A stretch of DNA of 64,000 nt from Synechocystis sp. PCC 6714 (GCF_000478825.2 NZ_CP007542.1:124001-188000); one strand, 5' to 3'. Positions 9,364-19,216 are shown, counted from the stretch's first letter. A program made the numbers and translations. The notes: generated by a model from the letters alone, not told the origin.

Positions 9364-9909
9364 TTATGGGGCATCCTCAATTACCTTGTATCTACTTTGC
9401 ACTAAGCCGTTTTCAAACTGCCGTGTTTCAAGATGATGTAATCTGACATCATGAAGAAGCGAACCAAAAAGTGGAATCCCCGTGCCGATAAGAACTGGCA
9501 CTTTAGTAATAATTAATTGCTTAATTAAGCCTTCACTCAAAAACTATTGAATTGTCTTTCCGCCATCAATGTATAAATGCTGAAATCCACGCTCTGATAG
9601 ACGGCAAATTATTTCCCGTGGAGCCGCGCCCATGGACTCGACTGTTTTTGCAATGTCTTCAGGGATGTCAATTTTCTGACTACTTAGAACAAATACTGGC
9701 TTTTCACCATAGGGCCATGAATCGAAGGACAATGCTAACTCATAGGTATTGCGCCCCATGACAAGCGCATCAACTGAATCAATGAATTCCTAATATCCGT
9801 AGTCTTCACTACCCTCTAAATCTCCCCCACTAGGTAGCCAATCAATATCACCATTGTTACGTGCGATGAAACCATCAATGCTTGTTGCGATGTACACAGT
9901 AGCTTTCAT
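9364..9909 (-). pseudogene. Dihydrofolate-reductase-like (RibD C-terminal domain) gene with two in-frame amber stops
   Basis: A single frame of 182 codons runs from ATG (9907-9909) to TAA (9364-9366), interrupted only by TAG at 9790-9792 (codon 40) and TAG at 9544-9546. The translation begins MKATVYIATSIDGFIA and includes DALVMGRNTYE, LYIDGGKTIQ and LIGTGIPLFG, all typical of YyaP/RibD_C-type reductases. No frameshift or deletion is needed. Both stops fall where Gln would be plausible, consistent with C-to-T changes. Most likely a recently inactivated gene; the family normally reduces pterin- or flavin-precursor-like substrates. Confidence 0.85.
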
Positions 9910-10172
9910 GTCTTTCTCAATAATGCTATTGCCCCATAACCATTAACTATAAGGAGACTTTATTCATAACACTCTCCACAGTAACTATATGTGGAAACCT
10001 TCGGCATATCACCCCTAAAAGCATATTAGGTAGATTCTGACAAGGTAAGACGTACTAATAATAATTAGCCTTTCAATCTTGACGGACGATATTGCCTTGA
10101 AAATAAAAATTTGACAATAGGAATTCTTCCAGGTATTTCCGCCGGGTCAGGTCTGCATATATATCAAGGAAA

Positions 10173-10391
10173 TTAGAACCCTCCTGAAGGACGGGGTTTA
10201 AAACCCTTTTTGTCTTTTGTCGACAAATTTGATAGATGGACGCTAATAATACTGTGGTTTTTACTGCCGCCACCCATGGCATAGAGCCGCCCGTCCAAAT
10301 ATTTGTACTTCTCCCTCTGCCGTTCTTCCCATCGCAAATATTCACTGGGACTAAGTTTTGGGAATGGGGCAGGTTGGGAGTGAGCAAGCAT
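10173..10391 (-). pseudogene. 5' fragment of a Uma2 (DUF820) family gene
   Basis: The first 50 or so codons match the Uma2 N-terminus (LSPSEYLRWEERQREKYKYL, then YAMGGGSKNHSIIS), closely paralleling the gene at 16680. After VHLSNL the similarity ends and the frame runs into unrelated sequence, with a hairpin-like stretch (10181-10206) at the break. The catalytic PD-(D/E)XK core is missing. A truncated remnant that is unlikely to be functional. Confidence 0.7.
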
Positions 10392-10411
10392 GGCGGGTTA
10401 TCTATTGGGAA

Positions 10412-11839
10412 TTAATCATCGAAATGATTGACAATTGCCTGGGCAAATTCGGAACATTTTAGGGGTTTATCCACCTTGGGTTCCATTAGCCGGGCCAAAT
10501 CGTAGGTAACTTCCCGATTGGCGATCGCCGCCCCAATACCTTTTTTAATCAGGTCAGCGGCCTCCTGCCAGCCCATAAATTCCAGCATCATCACCCCGGA
10601 AAGAATTACGGAACCAGGATTAATTCGGTCTAAACCAGCGTGTTTGGGGGCAGTGCCGTGGGTGGCTTCAAAAATGGCTGCACTATCACCAATGTTAGCT
10701 CCGGGGCCCATGCCTAACCCCCCGACCACAGCGGCGGCCGCATCGGAAAGATAGTCCCCATTCAAATTCATGGTTGCCAGGATGGAATACTCATCGGGGC
10801 GGGTTTGAATTTGTTGGAAAATACTATCGGCAATGCGGTCATTGACCATTACTTTTTCCTTCCATTGACCGTTACCATGGGATTCCCAAATGGAATTTAA
10901 AACCTGCTCCACCTCTTGTTTAATTACCGCTTGTTTTTCCTCGGTCAAGGTGTCATAACCGGGGTCAATCATGCGGGCATTGGCTTCAATGGTCAGATCG
11001 GGACTACTTTCTTTATTGCCCAAAATCCAAGATTCCCTTTCCGTGACGCATTCCGCCCGAAACTCCGTCGTAGCCAATTCGTAACCCCAATCCCGGAAAG
11101 CCCCTTCGGTGAACTTCATAATGTTGCCCTTATGGACCAACGTCACCATCTGTTTTTCCTTCGGTAAGCGCAGAGCATGGAGAATGGCCCGGCGCACTAA
11201 ACGTTGGGAGCCAGTTTTACTGATTGGTTTAATGCCAATGCCGGAATCGAGGCGAATTTGTTTTTTACCCAAAGCTGGGGTAGCGGGAATTAGTTCATCG
11301 TTGAGATAGGCTATTAACCTTTTCGCCCCCTCCGTACCTTCCGCCCATTCAATGCCTAGGTAAATATCCTCCGTATTTTCCCGATAAACAATAATGTCCA
11401 ATTTTTCCGGGGTTTTATGGGGGGAGGGGGTGCCGGGATAGTAACGACAGGGCCGCACACAGGTGTAAAGATCAAAAATTTGTCTCAGGGCCACGTTCAA
11501 AGAACGGATGCCACCGCCGACTGGGGTTGTTAAAGGCCCTTTAATGGCTACCCCATACTCCTTAATTGCCGTTAGGGTATCTTCTGGTAAATACTGATAG
11601 GTGCCATACAGTTCACAGGCTTCGTCCCCAGCATAAACTTTAAACCAGTTGATTTTCCTCTCGCCGCCATAGGCCTTGGCGATCGCCCCATTGATGACTA
11701 ATTCGGTGGCGGGCCAAATATCAACCCCGGTGCCGTCCCCCCGGATGTAGGGAATAATGGGATCGTTGGGCACAACAGGCTTACCTTCGGAAAAGGTGAT
11801 TTTTGACCCAACAGTGGGGGGCTGAAGTTTTTCGTACAT
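10412..11839 (-). CDS. icd: NADP-dependent isocitrate dehydrogenase
   Basis: 475 residues, the bacterial dimeric ICD type. It converts isocitrate to 2-oxoglutarate, which in cyanobacteria mainly supplies carbon skeletons for ammonium assimilation. Visible motifs: [15 protein letters not shown] at the N-terminus, [13 protein letters not shown] (the substrate Ser and Arg residues), the [16 protein letters not shown] segment, and [19 protein letters not shown] around the nucleotide site. The ATG at 11839 fits the family N-terminus (MYEKLQPP). The gene stands alone. NtcA control is known for cyanobacterial icd, but I found no clean GTA-N8-TAC box in the upstream 200 bases. Confidence 0.97.
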   Translation of the reverse strand: MYEKLQPPTVGSKITFSEGKPVVPNDPIIPYIRGDGTGVDIWPATELVINGAIAKAYGGERKINWFKVYAGDEACELYGTYQYLPEDTLTAIKEYGVAIKGPLTTPVGGGIRSLNVALRQIFDLYTCVRPCRYYPGTPSPHKTPEKLDIIVYRENTEDIYLGIEWAEGTEGAKRLIAYLNDELIPATPALGKKQIRLDSGIGIKPISKTGSQRLVRRAILHALRLPKEKQMVTLVHKGNIMKFTEGAFRDWGYELATTEFRAECVTERESWILGNKESSPDLTIEANARMIDPGYDTLTEEKQAVIKQEVEQVLNSIWESHGNGQWKEKVMVNDRIADSIFQQIQTRPDEYSILATMNLNGDYLSDAAAAVVGGLGMGPGANIGDSAAIFEATHGTAPKHAGLDRINPGSVILSGVMMLEFMGWQEAADLIKKGIGAAIANREVTYDLARLMEPKVDKPLKCSEFAQAIVNHFDD

Positions 11840-12342
11840 AGAAAATTGTCATTGAAAAAACGGCACGGAGCAGATCATAATCCTTTCTGGAGGCTTTGAT
11901 TGCATTAGCCGTTACGAAATTCCTATCGAGAAATCAGGGTTTAAAACCACGTACTTCAAGACGACTTCAATTACATTGCATACTGACGTCCTAATCTACT
12001 ATTTTTCCCCGGAGCACCCCTCATGGGTGTAAGTAAAATTGGCATAGGGTTTTAACTAAAAAAAATGGGAATTTCCCTTCCTCGCAGCCAAGTTTACTGG
12101 GACGAGCAGGAAGAGCGATTTATCTAGTCGCCAAGTTAAATAAGTCACGTGAACTACAGCAAATCAGTGGAAGATCCCGCACAGCCTGCCTGCTTAATGA
12201 TCCCTCGGCGATCGCCCCATAACCATAGTTGTCAATAATAAGACTGAGACACTGATAACCTCTGTAAAGTCTGTAAAAGAGGCATTTCTGTTCGCCACAG
12301 TGCCTCGTTGTTAATTGAGATAGCTAGATTTTTCAATCTTCC
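11840..12342. other. Intergenic region upstream of icd
   Basis: About 500 bases without a credible gene. It must contain the icd promoter. A short stretch at 11937-11963 (GGGTTTAAAACCACGTACTTC) resembles, in opposite orientation, the hairpin-like sequence at 10181-10206 on the other side of icd. One HIP1 site is near 12208. Nothing else is recognisable. Confidence 0.5.
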
Positions 12343-12582
12343 CTAAGCCAAGGATGGTTCAAGCTCCAACTCACAGGCTTTGACCTGCTGGCGTGACATG
12401 ATTCTTATTTCGTGGGGATAGCGCGGCCGTGGATCCCCCACCAACCAAATGGGGGGTACCATACAGGCTTCGTAACAATCGATTTGATATGTCACCCCTG
12501 GTTGGGCATTGAGTTCCACCATTGTTCCGGGCAAATACTCAAACATTTCATCCCAGTCAATGGGAGATTGGGCATTGATCAT
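12343..12582 (-). CDS. Small conserved-looking hypothetical protein
   Basis: 79 residues starting MINAQSPIDWDEM. The start at 12582 is set by a strong Shine-Dalgarno (GGAGG five bases before the ATG); the frame continues upstream to 12678 but without such a site. The protein is soluble, acidic, and has two Cys in the segment IDCYEACMVPP. I do not recognise a family with certainty. It stands alone between the icd upstream region and the MFS fragment. Confidence 0.75.
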   Translation of the reverse strand: MINAQSPIDWDEMFEYLPGTMVELNAQPGVTYQIDCYEACMVPPIWLVGDPRPRYPHEIRIMSRQQVKACELELEPSLA

Positions 12583-12859
12583 AAATCCTCCGTATTGCTG
12601 ACAAGGGTTTATGCCTCCCCTTACTCCAGACCAACTAGGGCTGAATTGATAATGTTGGGCCACCCAGTGGACAGGCACTTATTGACACAAAACTGATACA
12701 GTCCACGGTAACTTCCCGGTCTTGTCTTATTTCAGACAAGGTTGAGGGGGACAAAAAGAATAATTTCTGTATCGACTTTAACAAAACTTCGTAATGTCAG
12801 CATGATCTGCCCTAATAAGTTCACAAATTGTGACATTACTGCAAAAATTGCGGGTCGGA

Positions 12860-13225
12860 TCAGGAAAGTGAATTTGCCGTTTTAGGCTTTTCATGCCCAA
12901 AAAGAGGGATAGCGGCGATCGCCACCATTGATATTTGAATTACGGGCCAGCGACCAAAGCGATCGGACAAAATGCCGTAGAACAACGCAGCCAGAGCATA
13001 GGACAACATATAGGCGGGAACAATGAAACCGATTTCCTGGGCAGACACGTCGAAAATTTCTGCCAAACGGGGAATTAAAGGCGCAATCATATATCCCTGG
13101 AGAAAGATTAGCCCTGCGGCCATGGCCAACAATAGAAATAGGCGATCGTGCTGTTGCATTCTTAGGGTACGATTGGCTTCCTCCCAGTGGGAAACACCGA
13201 CTCTGTCAGGTTCAGGCTTAGACAT
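12860..13225 (-). pseudogene. Truncated MFS transporter (N-terminal fragment)
   Basis: 121 residues. After a basic N-terminal tail come two to three TM helices with the MFS loop 2-3 motif in GILSDRFGRWPV. A full MFS protein has 12 helices and about 400 residues. Here similarity stops right after VAIAAIP, within a GGCGATCGCC (HIP1) octamer, and a short unrelated tail ends at a stop. No C-terminal half is seen downstream in any frame. Probably a deletion product and not functional as a transporter. Confidence 0.75.
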
Positions 13226-13490
13226 TGCAAATACAAAAACGGTTATACGGTGGTCAGGCGGCAGGCTTCAGGCCGTGACCATGGAATGGTGAATCTTCGT
13301 AAAAGATAGCAAACTGTCTAATTGGATACAAAAATTAATCTCAGATATTGCCCTTGCTCACTATCAGGCCTTACTCAGTACCTACGCCCATCACTCCTCA
13401 ACCCAAAGGTAATAGTGACTTTCTGCAACAATCATCAAAAATTCAGTGCCGAAGAATACTGCGAACGGAAAAATTTGCCCTTAAATTGTG

Positions 13491-13973
13491 ATGAATAGCA
13501 CAAAATTGGTTAATAACAGCAAAATTAAACCCTTAGTAACGATGAAATTTATTTCCGGCTTCTTTGCCCTAGCCACAGTTATCGTTTGTCAGCCCGCCGT
13601 TTTTGCTTTTGAGCCAGCGGAGGCAATTAAAGTCAAAACTATTCTTAAAACTGAAACAAGTTGGGACGGTCAACCTTTGGTTTACCCGGAAGGGCAAGCG
13701 GAAATCACGGGCATGATGATCGAAATTGCTCCCGGTGCGGAAACGGGTTGGCATTCCCATCCAGTACCCTCCTTTGGCATTTTGCTGGAAGGGGAATTGG
13801 AAGTTACCCTGGCTGATGGCCAAAAAAAGCTAATTAAAACCGGGGAAGCCATCGCAGAGGTAGTTAATACGGTGCACAATGGCCGCAACGTGGGGCAAGG
13901 CCCCGTTAAAATTCTGGTGTTCTATGCTGGAGCAACCGACGTCCCTATCACCGTGAAGGAACAGGCTCGGTGA
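13491..13973 (+). CDS. Secreted cupin-domain protein
   Basis: 160 residues from the ATG at 13491 (a GTG lies directly before it). A later ATG at 13542 would give a more compact signal peptide (MKFISGFFALATVIVCQPAVFA). Both starts lack a clear ribosome binding site. After the signal sequence there is one cupin barrel with motif 1 as GWHSHPVPSFGILLEGE and motif 2 around EVVNTVHNGRN, giving two or three His plus Glu ligands for a metal. Export to the periplasm is likely. Enzymatic versus binding function cannot be told. Confidence 0.85.
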   Translation: MNSTKLVNNSKIKPLVTMKFISGFFALATVIVCQPAVFAFEPAEAIKVKTILKTETSWDGQPLVYPEGQAEITGMMIEIAPGAETGWHSHPVPSFGILLEGELEVTLADGQKKLIKTGEAIAEVVNTVHNGRNVGQGPVKILVFYAGATDVPITVKEQAR

Positions 13974-14177
13974 ATCCCTGTTTTAAGGTCGAATTACATA
14001 CTGGAAAAGTTTAGAAAATCTGCCTTGGCTTTTTCTGATTAATCGCCGTCGGGGCGAAAAAAACCGATACACTGGGCAGAGTGGTGATTTGGCAACCGCT
14101 AGGTCTGTTAGATTTCTGTTCCAAGGCGATCGCCGAGAATCTGGACCCTGGCCCTGCTTCGTATTTTTTGCAAATGT

Positions 14178-15707
14178 ATGTTTAATTGGTTCCGTCGTCA
14201 GTTTGGCAAAGATAACACTGCCCCCGAGTCTGCTCCCCCAGAAGGGGCGGAGGTTAGTCCTGAATTGGCATCGGAGGTAATCCAGGAAGAATCTGAACCT
14301 CCTAGCGAAGAAGATTCCCCGGAAAAGGAATTAGGTACTCCAATCTCAGAGGCCTCAGAGGAACCAAACAAAGTAACGGCGAACCCAGAGGATTATCTCC
14401 AATGGGCTAAAGCAGCGTACCAAAATATTCAGGCTCGTAAAGCGGAAACTGTCAGCCCTCCGGAATCTCCTACAGAGATAATGGTTGAGGCAGAAAAAGA
14501 AGAAACAGCAGAAGTAACATCTGTTTCCCCAGAATCCGACCAACTATCGGCAACGCCAACAAAGGAAGATCTCCCCACGGCTGCAACGGAGGCAACAACA
14601 GGTCCCGCTTGGCTGCAAAAATCCGATCGCCTAGAGGTATTAAAAGAAACGGCGGTGGAAGAAGCCACAGTGGCCGGAACCCTGACTGCTGAATCCATGG
14701 CCATGGATGATGATTTCATCTGGTCAGCGAAAGTTCTGGCAGCCCAAGGGCGATCGGCGGCGGACGTGTCAGCGGAAGAAATTGATTGGCTGAGGAAACT
14801 ACGCCAGGGGTTGAGCAAAACCAGAGTTAACCTAGTTAACCAACTCAAATCCATTGTCGGCCAGGGACCCCTCAACGAGGCGGCCGTGGAGGAAATTGAA
14901 GCGATTCTGCTCCAGGCCGATGTAGGTGTTGAAGCCACCGATTACATTATCACCACCCTGCAGGAAAAGTTAAGGGAAGAAGCCCTACCCCCGGAACAAG
15001 CCATTGAATTTCTGAAAGAAATTTTACGTTCTATCCTCGATCGCCCTTTGTTATCCCTGCCCAATCCTGAGTTTGCCCCGGAAGCGGAAGGGTTGAATAT
15101 CTGGCTATTGACGGGGGTTAATGGAGCCGGCAAAACCACCACCATCGGTAAATTAGCCTTTATGGCCAAGCAATCGGGCTATGAATGTGTGATTGCGGCG
15201 GCGGATACTTTTCGAGCAGCGGCGGTGGAACAGGTAAAAGTGTGGGGGGAAAGAAGTGGCGTTCCCGTCATTGCTAATCCTGGGCAAAACACTGACCCGG
15301 CGGCGGTGGTCTATGACGGCATTAGCGCAGCCCAATCCCGCAATGTTAATTTGCTTTTAGTGGATACGGCGGGACGGTTACAAAATAAGAAAAATTTGAT
15401 GGATGAGCTGGCTAAAATCCGCCGCATTATTGATAAAAAAGCCCCCAACGCGACAGTGGAATCCCTGCTTGTGTTGGATGCCACCCTGGGGCAAAACGGT
15501 TTACGCCAAGCGGAAGTATTTGCGGAGGCCGCTAAATTGAGTGGGGTGGTGCTGACTAAATTGGATGGCAGTGCCAAGGGGGGGGTGGCCCTGGCGGTGG
15601 CCCAGCAGTTAAATTTGCCCATTCGTTTTATCGGTGCCGGGGAAGGCATTGAAGATTTGCGCCCCTTCTCTAGCTACGAATTTGTAGAAGCTCTATTAAA
15701 CGGTTAA
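14178..15707 (+). CDS. ftsY: Signal recognition particle receptor FtsY
   Basis: 509 residues. The first 190 residues are an acidic, Glu/Pro/Ser-rich membrane-association region typical of FtsY A-domains. The NG GTPase domain follows: four-helix N domain, G1 GVNGAGKTTTIGKLA, AADTFRAAAVEQ, G3 DTAGR, G4 TKLDGSAKGG and the closing GEGIEDLRPF. It docks SRP-ribosome complexes at the membrane; its RNA partner ffs is in this same window near 62 kb. The acyltransferase follows after 15 bases and is probably co-transcribed. Confidence 0.97.
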   Translation: MFNWFRRQFGKDNTAPESAPPEGAEVSPELASEVIQEESEPPSEEDSPEKELGTPISEASEEPNKVTANPEDYLQWAKAAYQNIQARKAETVSPPESPTEIMVEAEKEETAEVTSVSPESDQLSATPTKEDLPTAATEATTGPAWLQKSDRLEVLKETAVEEATVAGTLTAESMAMDDDFIWSAKVLAAQGRSAADVSAEEIDWLRKLRQGLSKTRVNLVNQLKSIVGQGPLNEAAVEEIEAILLQADVGVEATDYIITTLQEKLREEALPPEQAIEFLKEILRSILDRPLLSLPNPEFAPEAEGLNIWLLTGVNGAGKTTTIGKLAFMAKQSGYECVIAAADTFRAAAVEQVKVWGERSGVPVIANPGQNTDPAAVVYDGISAAQSRNVNLLLVDTAGRLQNKKNLMDELAKIRRIIDKKAPNATVESLLVLDATLGQNGLRQAEVFAEAAKLSGVVLTKLDGSAKGGVALAVAQQLNLPIRFIGAGEGIEDLRPFSSYEFVEALLNG

Positions 15708-15722
15708 TGTTCTTGACTCATA

Positions 15723-16586
15723 GTGAAAAGTAATAGTTTGCCGTTTTTTACTGCCAACCCGAGCCTCGACGGTTGGTCCTTGACGGGGCGGGATCCCCAA
15801 ACCATCAAACAACTAATGCCCTTTTGGGAGTGGTTTTACAAATACTACTTCCGGGTGAAAACCAGTGGCTGGGAAAATTTACCGCAGGAACAGGTTTTGA
15901 TTGTCGGTTCCCATAACGGCGGCCTTTCTTCCCCGGATATGGTGATGATGATTTACGATTGGTTTCGCCATCAGGGTTTGCAGCGACCGGTTTATGGTTT
16001 AATGCATCCCACAGTTTGGAAAATGAGCCGTCCCCTAGCGGAGTTGGCCGTTAAAGTCGGGGCTGTGCAGGCCCATCCCAAAATGGCGATCGCCGCTTTG
16101 CAATCCGGAGCCAGCGTGTTGGTCTATCCCGGTGGTGCCCAGGATGTATTTCGCCCCTTTGGGCAAAGACATCAGGTTTATTTTGCCGGCCGTAAAGGTT
16201 TTATCAAACTTGCCCTACGACAGGGTATTCCTATTGTGCCGGCGATCGCCGTCGGTTCCCACGAAACTCTTTTTGTAATGGGGGATTGCTACGACCAGGT
16301 CAAATATCTCCATGATCTTGGCATGCCCTGGTTGCTGGACGTTGATCCGGTGGTATTTCCCATTTATTTAGGTTTACCCTGGGGGCTGGCTTTGGGCCCC
16401 CTTCCCCATCTGCCCTTGCCGTTAACCATGCACACCCGCATTTGTCCGCCGATTTATTTTGAGCGCTATGGTAATGATGCGGCTAAGGACAAAGATTATA
16501 TAGATGAATGCTATCAGTTGATAATCACAACAATGCAAAGGGAACTAGATGCCCTAGCGGAAACCGCTGATATTTTGCCTTGGTAA
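15723..16586 (+). CDS. DGAT2/lysophospholipid-acyltransferase-like protein, Slr2103 type
   Basis: 287 residues starting with GTG at 15723. The acyltransferase motif appears as SHNGGLSSPDM (His plus downstream Asp) near residue 61, with YPGGAQDVFRPFGQ as the second conserved block and GIPIVPAIAVGSHE as the third. These match the DGAT2-like branch. The PCC 6803 homologue Slr2103 also follows ftsY and has been reported to make acylplastoquinol and phytyl esters; by similarity this protein probably acylates hydrophobic alcohols or quinols in membranes. It has no long TM segments beyond a hydrophobic region near residues 215-235. Confidence 0.85.
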   Translation: MKSNSLPFFTANPSLDGWSLTGRDPQTIKQLMPFWEWFYKYYFRVKTSGWENLPQEQVLIVGSHNGGLSSPDMVMMIYDWFRHQGLQRPVYGLMHPTVWKMSRPLAELAVKVGAVQAHPKMAIAALQSGASVLVYPGGAQDVFRPFGQRHQVYFAGRKGFIKLALRQGIPIVPAIAVGSHETLFVMGDCYDQVKYLHDLGMPWLLDVDPVVFPIYLGLPWGLALGPLPHLPLPLTMHTRICPPIYFERYGNDAAKDKDYIDECYQLIITTMQRELDALAETADILPW

Positions 16587-16881
16587 ATATGGGAAGAAAA
16601 CACTGTACGAAAATATTGAGTACTGCATTGCCCGGCTTTGTAATTTAAAATTAAATAGAGACAATCAGAAAATGAAACCATGTTCGTGGTTCCGAATCGC
16701 GCCCCCAAATTAACACCCATCGAATATTTTGCTTGGGAAGAGCAACAACTCCACCGCCATGAATATATCAAAGGCGAAGTCTATGCCATGGGTGGTGGCA
16801 CTCAAAACCATAGCCGGATTAGCTTAAAAGTAGCCGCTTTACTTGATAGCCACTTGTCCAACGGCCCTTGTCGGGTATTTA

Positions 16882-16972
16882 TAGTCAATCAAAGTAGAAT
16901 TGAGATGGCTAAGGTCTTTACCAAAGAGGCTTTTAGCTACGTTCAGTGTCTTACTTTGAATTAAATCAACTA
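16882..16972 (+). mobile_element. MITE family B, copy B1 (91 bp)
   Basis: Starts TAGTCAATCAAAGTA and ends AAATCAACTA, flanked by TA (16880-16881 and 16973-16974). The centre GCTAAGGTCTTTACC/AAAGAGGCTTTTAGC is a near-perfect palindrome, so the whole element can fold into a hairpin. It carries no coding capacity. TA duplication and TAGT ends suggest mobilisation by an IS630/Tc1-mariner transposase such as ISY100. It interrupts the Uma2 gene. Confidence 0.88.
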
Positions 16973-17282
16973 TAACTCCGATTGCCGGATTAATCTTCTG
17001 CACACCCAAGACTATACCTATCCCGATGCTAGTATTACCTGCGATCCTAGGGATAAGAAAACGACACAGTACATTACCTATCCTTGCTTAATTGTTGAAA
17101 TCTTATCCAAGAGCACCGAAGCCTATGACCGTGGGAATAAATTCTTTCGCTATCGTCAAAACCCACAATTGCAAGATTATGTATTAGTTAATTTCGAAGC
17201 CATTGCCATCGATCTCTATCGCAAAAACGAAACTGGACGGTGGGAAATCATCAATTATCGAACGGGTGACATTGTCGAATTA

Positions 17283-17373
17283 TAGTCATTTCAAATAATT
17301 TCGAGACTGCTTAAGTCTTTATTGACAAGCTTTTTGGTGAATTTGACTGCCTCAGTCTTACTAGAAACTACTA
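17283..17373 (+). mobile_element. MITE family A, copy A1 (91 bp)
   Basis: Starts TAGTCATTTCAAATAATTTC and ends TTACTAGAAACTACTA, flanked by TA (17281-17282 and 17374-17375). Same length and target as family B but a different body. It sits in the 3' part of the Uma2 gene and provides the TAG that ends the middle fragment. Confidence 0.88.
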
Positions 17374-17494
17374 TACAATCCATCGATTTGAGTTTCTCCA
17401 TCGAGCAAATCTATCTTGGAATTGACTTTTCAGGAAATACCATTGAGATTCCCCCATTCTTGCCATCTTGATTGAAAGTCCCTGAAATGGACTT

Positions 17495-18310
17495 TTAGCC
17501 AAAGCGACCGGCCACATAATCCCTAGTTTGCACTTCCTGGGGACTGGAAAAAATATTTTGCGTTGTGTCGAATTCCACTAACTGACCAATGCGACTTTCA
17601 TCGGTATTGAAAAACGCAGTGTAATCGGACACCCTCAGGGCCTGTTGCATATTGTGGGTGACGATGGTGATGGTCACATTTTCCCGCAGACTTTTAATCA
17701 ATTCCTCAATTTTCAGCGTAGAAATGGGATCGAGAGCAGAACAGGGTTCATCCATTAATAAAACTTTGGGATTAACCGCCAATGCCCGGGCAATACATAG
17801 TCGTTGTTGCTGACCCCCCGATAGGCCCAAAGCGGATTTTTTCAAACTATCTTTAACTTCATCCCATAGCACCGCCCTAGTGAGGGAACGTTCCACTATT
17901 TCGTCTAGTTCTCCACGACTGGCACGGCCACAGAGTTTGACCCCATAGACAATATTTTCGTAAACACTGGTGGGAAAAGGGTTAGGCCGCTGAAAAACCA
18001 TGCCAATTTCCCGACGCAGGCTGTTGATATTTACCCTTTGATCGTAAATATCTTGCCCAAAAAATTCTATTTTCCCAGTCACTTGCACCCGTCCTTCCAA
18101 TTCGGCAATGCGATTGAGGGCTTTGAGTAAAGTTGATTTGCCACAGCCAGAAGGGCCAATCATGGCGGTAACTTTACCTGTGGGAATGGCCATGGTGACC
18201 CCCTCCAACACTTTTTTGCTACCGTAATGGAATCCCAAACCATCAACTTTCAGCGCTGGCGGTAAACCTTCTTCGATGGGATTTGCCATGGGAATATGTA
18301 AATTAGCCAT
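17495..18310 (-). CDS. pstB: Phosphate ABC transporter ATP-binding protein
   Basis: 271 residues (a second in-frame ATG at 18289 would give 264). Walker A is GPSGCGKST, the ABC signature is LSGGQQQR, Walker B is VLLMDEP with the catalytic Glu-Pro replaced in order as DEPCSALDP, and the H-loop is [23 protein letters not shown] is the PstB-typical Q-loop. It powers phosphate import through PstC/PstA. Last gene of pstSCAB; 39 bases after pstA. Confidence 0.96.
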   Translation of the reverse strand: MANLHIPMANPIEEGLPPALKVDGLGFHYGSKKVLEGVTMAIPTGKVTAMIGPSGCGKSTLLKALNRIAELEGRVQVTGKIEFFGQDIYDQRVNINSLRREIGMVFQRPNPFPTSVYENIVYGVKLCGRASRGELDEIVERSLTRAVLWDEVKDSLKKSALGLSGGQQQRLCIARALAVNPKVLLMDEPCSALDPISTLKIEELIKSLRENVTITIVTHNMQQALRVSDYTAFFNTDESRIGQLVEFDTTQNIFSSPQEVQTRDYVAGRFG

Positions 18311-18349
18311 AGATATAAATGCAGAAATCGACTAGGGGAGAGGGGTAAG

Positions 18350-19216
18350 CTAGACATTCCGACGAATGAGCAAGCGCGAAAGCAAATTAATGGCCAAAAC
18401 CAGCATGAGCAATACTAGGGAAGCAGTCCAAGCGATGGCATTCTGCTCTTCAAAAGGGGAACTGGCATAGTTATAAATTAGTACGGGCAGGGATGGTGTC
18501 GGCGCCATCAATCCTTCCTGCCAAAACTGACTAAACAAAGCTGTAAACATTAAGGGCGCAGTTTCCCCGGCGGCCCTCGCTACGGCCAACAATACCCCGG
18601 TGGTAATGGCGGGGATGGCACAGGGAATAACAGTTTTAACAGTGGTTTCCCACTTACTGGCCCCCAGGGCGGCGGAACCTAGACGATAATGAACCGGGAC
18701 CAATTTCAATGCCTCCTCTGTGGTTAAGGCAATAATCGGCGTCATAATTACCCCCAAAGCCAGACCTCCGGCATAGGCAGAAAATTGTTTAGTGGTGATG
18801 ACCAATACCCCATAGGCAAATACCCCCACAATCACCGAGGGCACACTGCTCAGGATAACGGTGGTAAACCGCACTCCATTGGCGATCGCCGAACCGGCCG
18901 CAAATTCTGCCAAAAATACTCCGGTCATCACTCCCAGGGGAATACTGAATAAAGCGCCTAAACCCACCATGGTCAGGGTTCCCACAATGGCATTGGCAAA
19001 ACCGTTGGGTTCTCCCTCCATCCCCACCGGGGCCGGTAGATGGATAAACACTTCCCAGGAAAGGGTGGGCAGACCCCGTTTAATAATGGCGGCCAGAATA
19101 GCTAGCAAAGGCAAAAGGGCCAGAATGGTCAGGGTAAAAGCCAAACCGCCCATCACCCAGGTAAAACCATTGCGAAAAAGTGAAAGGGGCGATTTTAGAT
19201 TGCTAGGGGGTTGCAT
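18350..19216 (-). CDS. pstA: Phosphate ABC transporter permease PstA
   Basis: 288 residues with six predicted TM helices. The permease EAA loop reads KLVPVHYRLGSAALGASKWET, the cytoplasmic contact with PstB, and ARAAGETAPLMFTA is the PstA-typical conserved segment. It forms the inner-membrane channel with PstC. It begins four bases after the pstC stop, so translation is probably coupled. Confidence 0.96.
   Translation of the reverse strand: MQPPSNLKSPLSLFRNGFTWVMGGLAFTLTILALLPLLAILAAIIKRGLPTLSWEVFIHLPAPVGMEGEPNGFANAIVGTLTMVGLGALFSIPLGVMTGVFLAEFAAGSAIANGVRFTTVILSSVPSVIVGVFAYGVLVITTKQFSAYAGGLALGVIMTPIIALTTEEALKLVPVHYRLGSAALGASKWETTVKTVIPCAIPAITTGVLLAVARAAGETAPLMFTALFSQFWQEGLMAPTPSLPVLIYNYASSPFEEQNAIAWTASLVLLMLVLAINLLSRLLIRRNV

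Larger units (their letters stand above)
16680..17471 (+). pseudogene. Uma2 (DUF820) nuclease-fold gene split by two different MITEs
   Basis: Three pieces of one Uma2 gene lie in line: 16680-16881, 16975-17282 and 17376-17471. Each junction is a 91-bp MITE plus a duplicated TA. Excising both (2 x 93 bp) gives 606 bases, one uninterrupted frame of 201 residues ending in TGA. The junctions then read CRVFNSDCRI and VELQSIDLSFSIEQIY, as expected of the family. The PD-(D/E)XK-like core is intact in piece two (YPDASIT, CLIVEILSKST). As it stands, the first insertion causes a stop at 16962-16964 and the second supplies TAG from its own first bases. Confidence 0.9.

Noticed and set aside
9540-9800. 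Amber recoding (Gln or pyrrolysine insertion) in the RibD-like gene
   Set aside because: No suppressor tRNA or recoding signal is visible, and cyanobacteria do not use amber as sense; two nonsense mutations are simpler.
11840-12040. NtcA site for icd
   Set aside because: I looked for GTA-N8-TAC in the upstream 200 bases on both strands and found no clean match.
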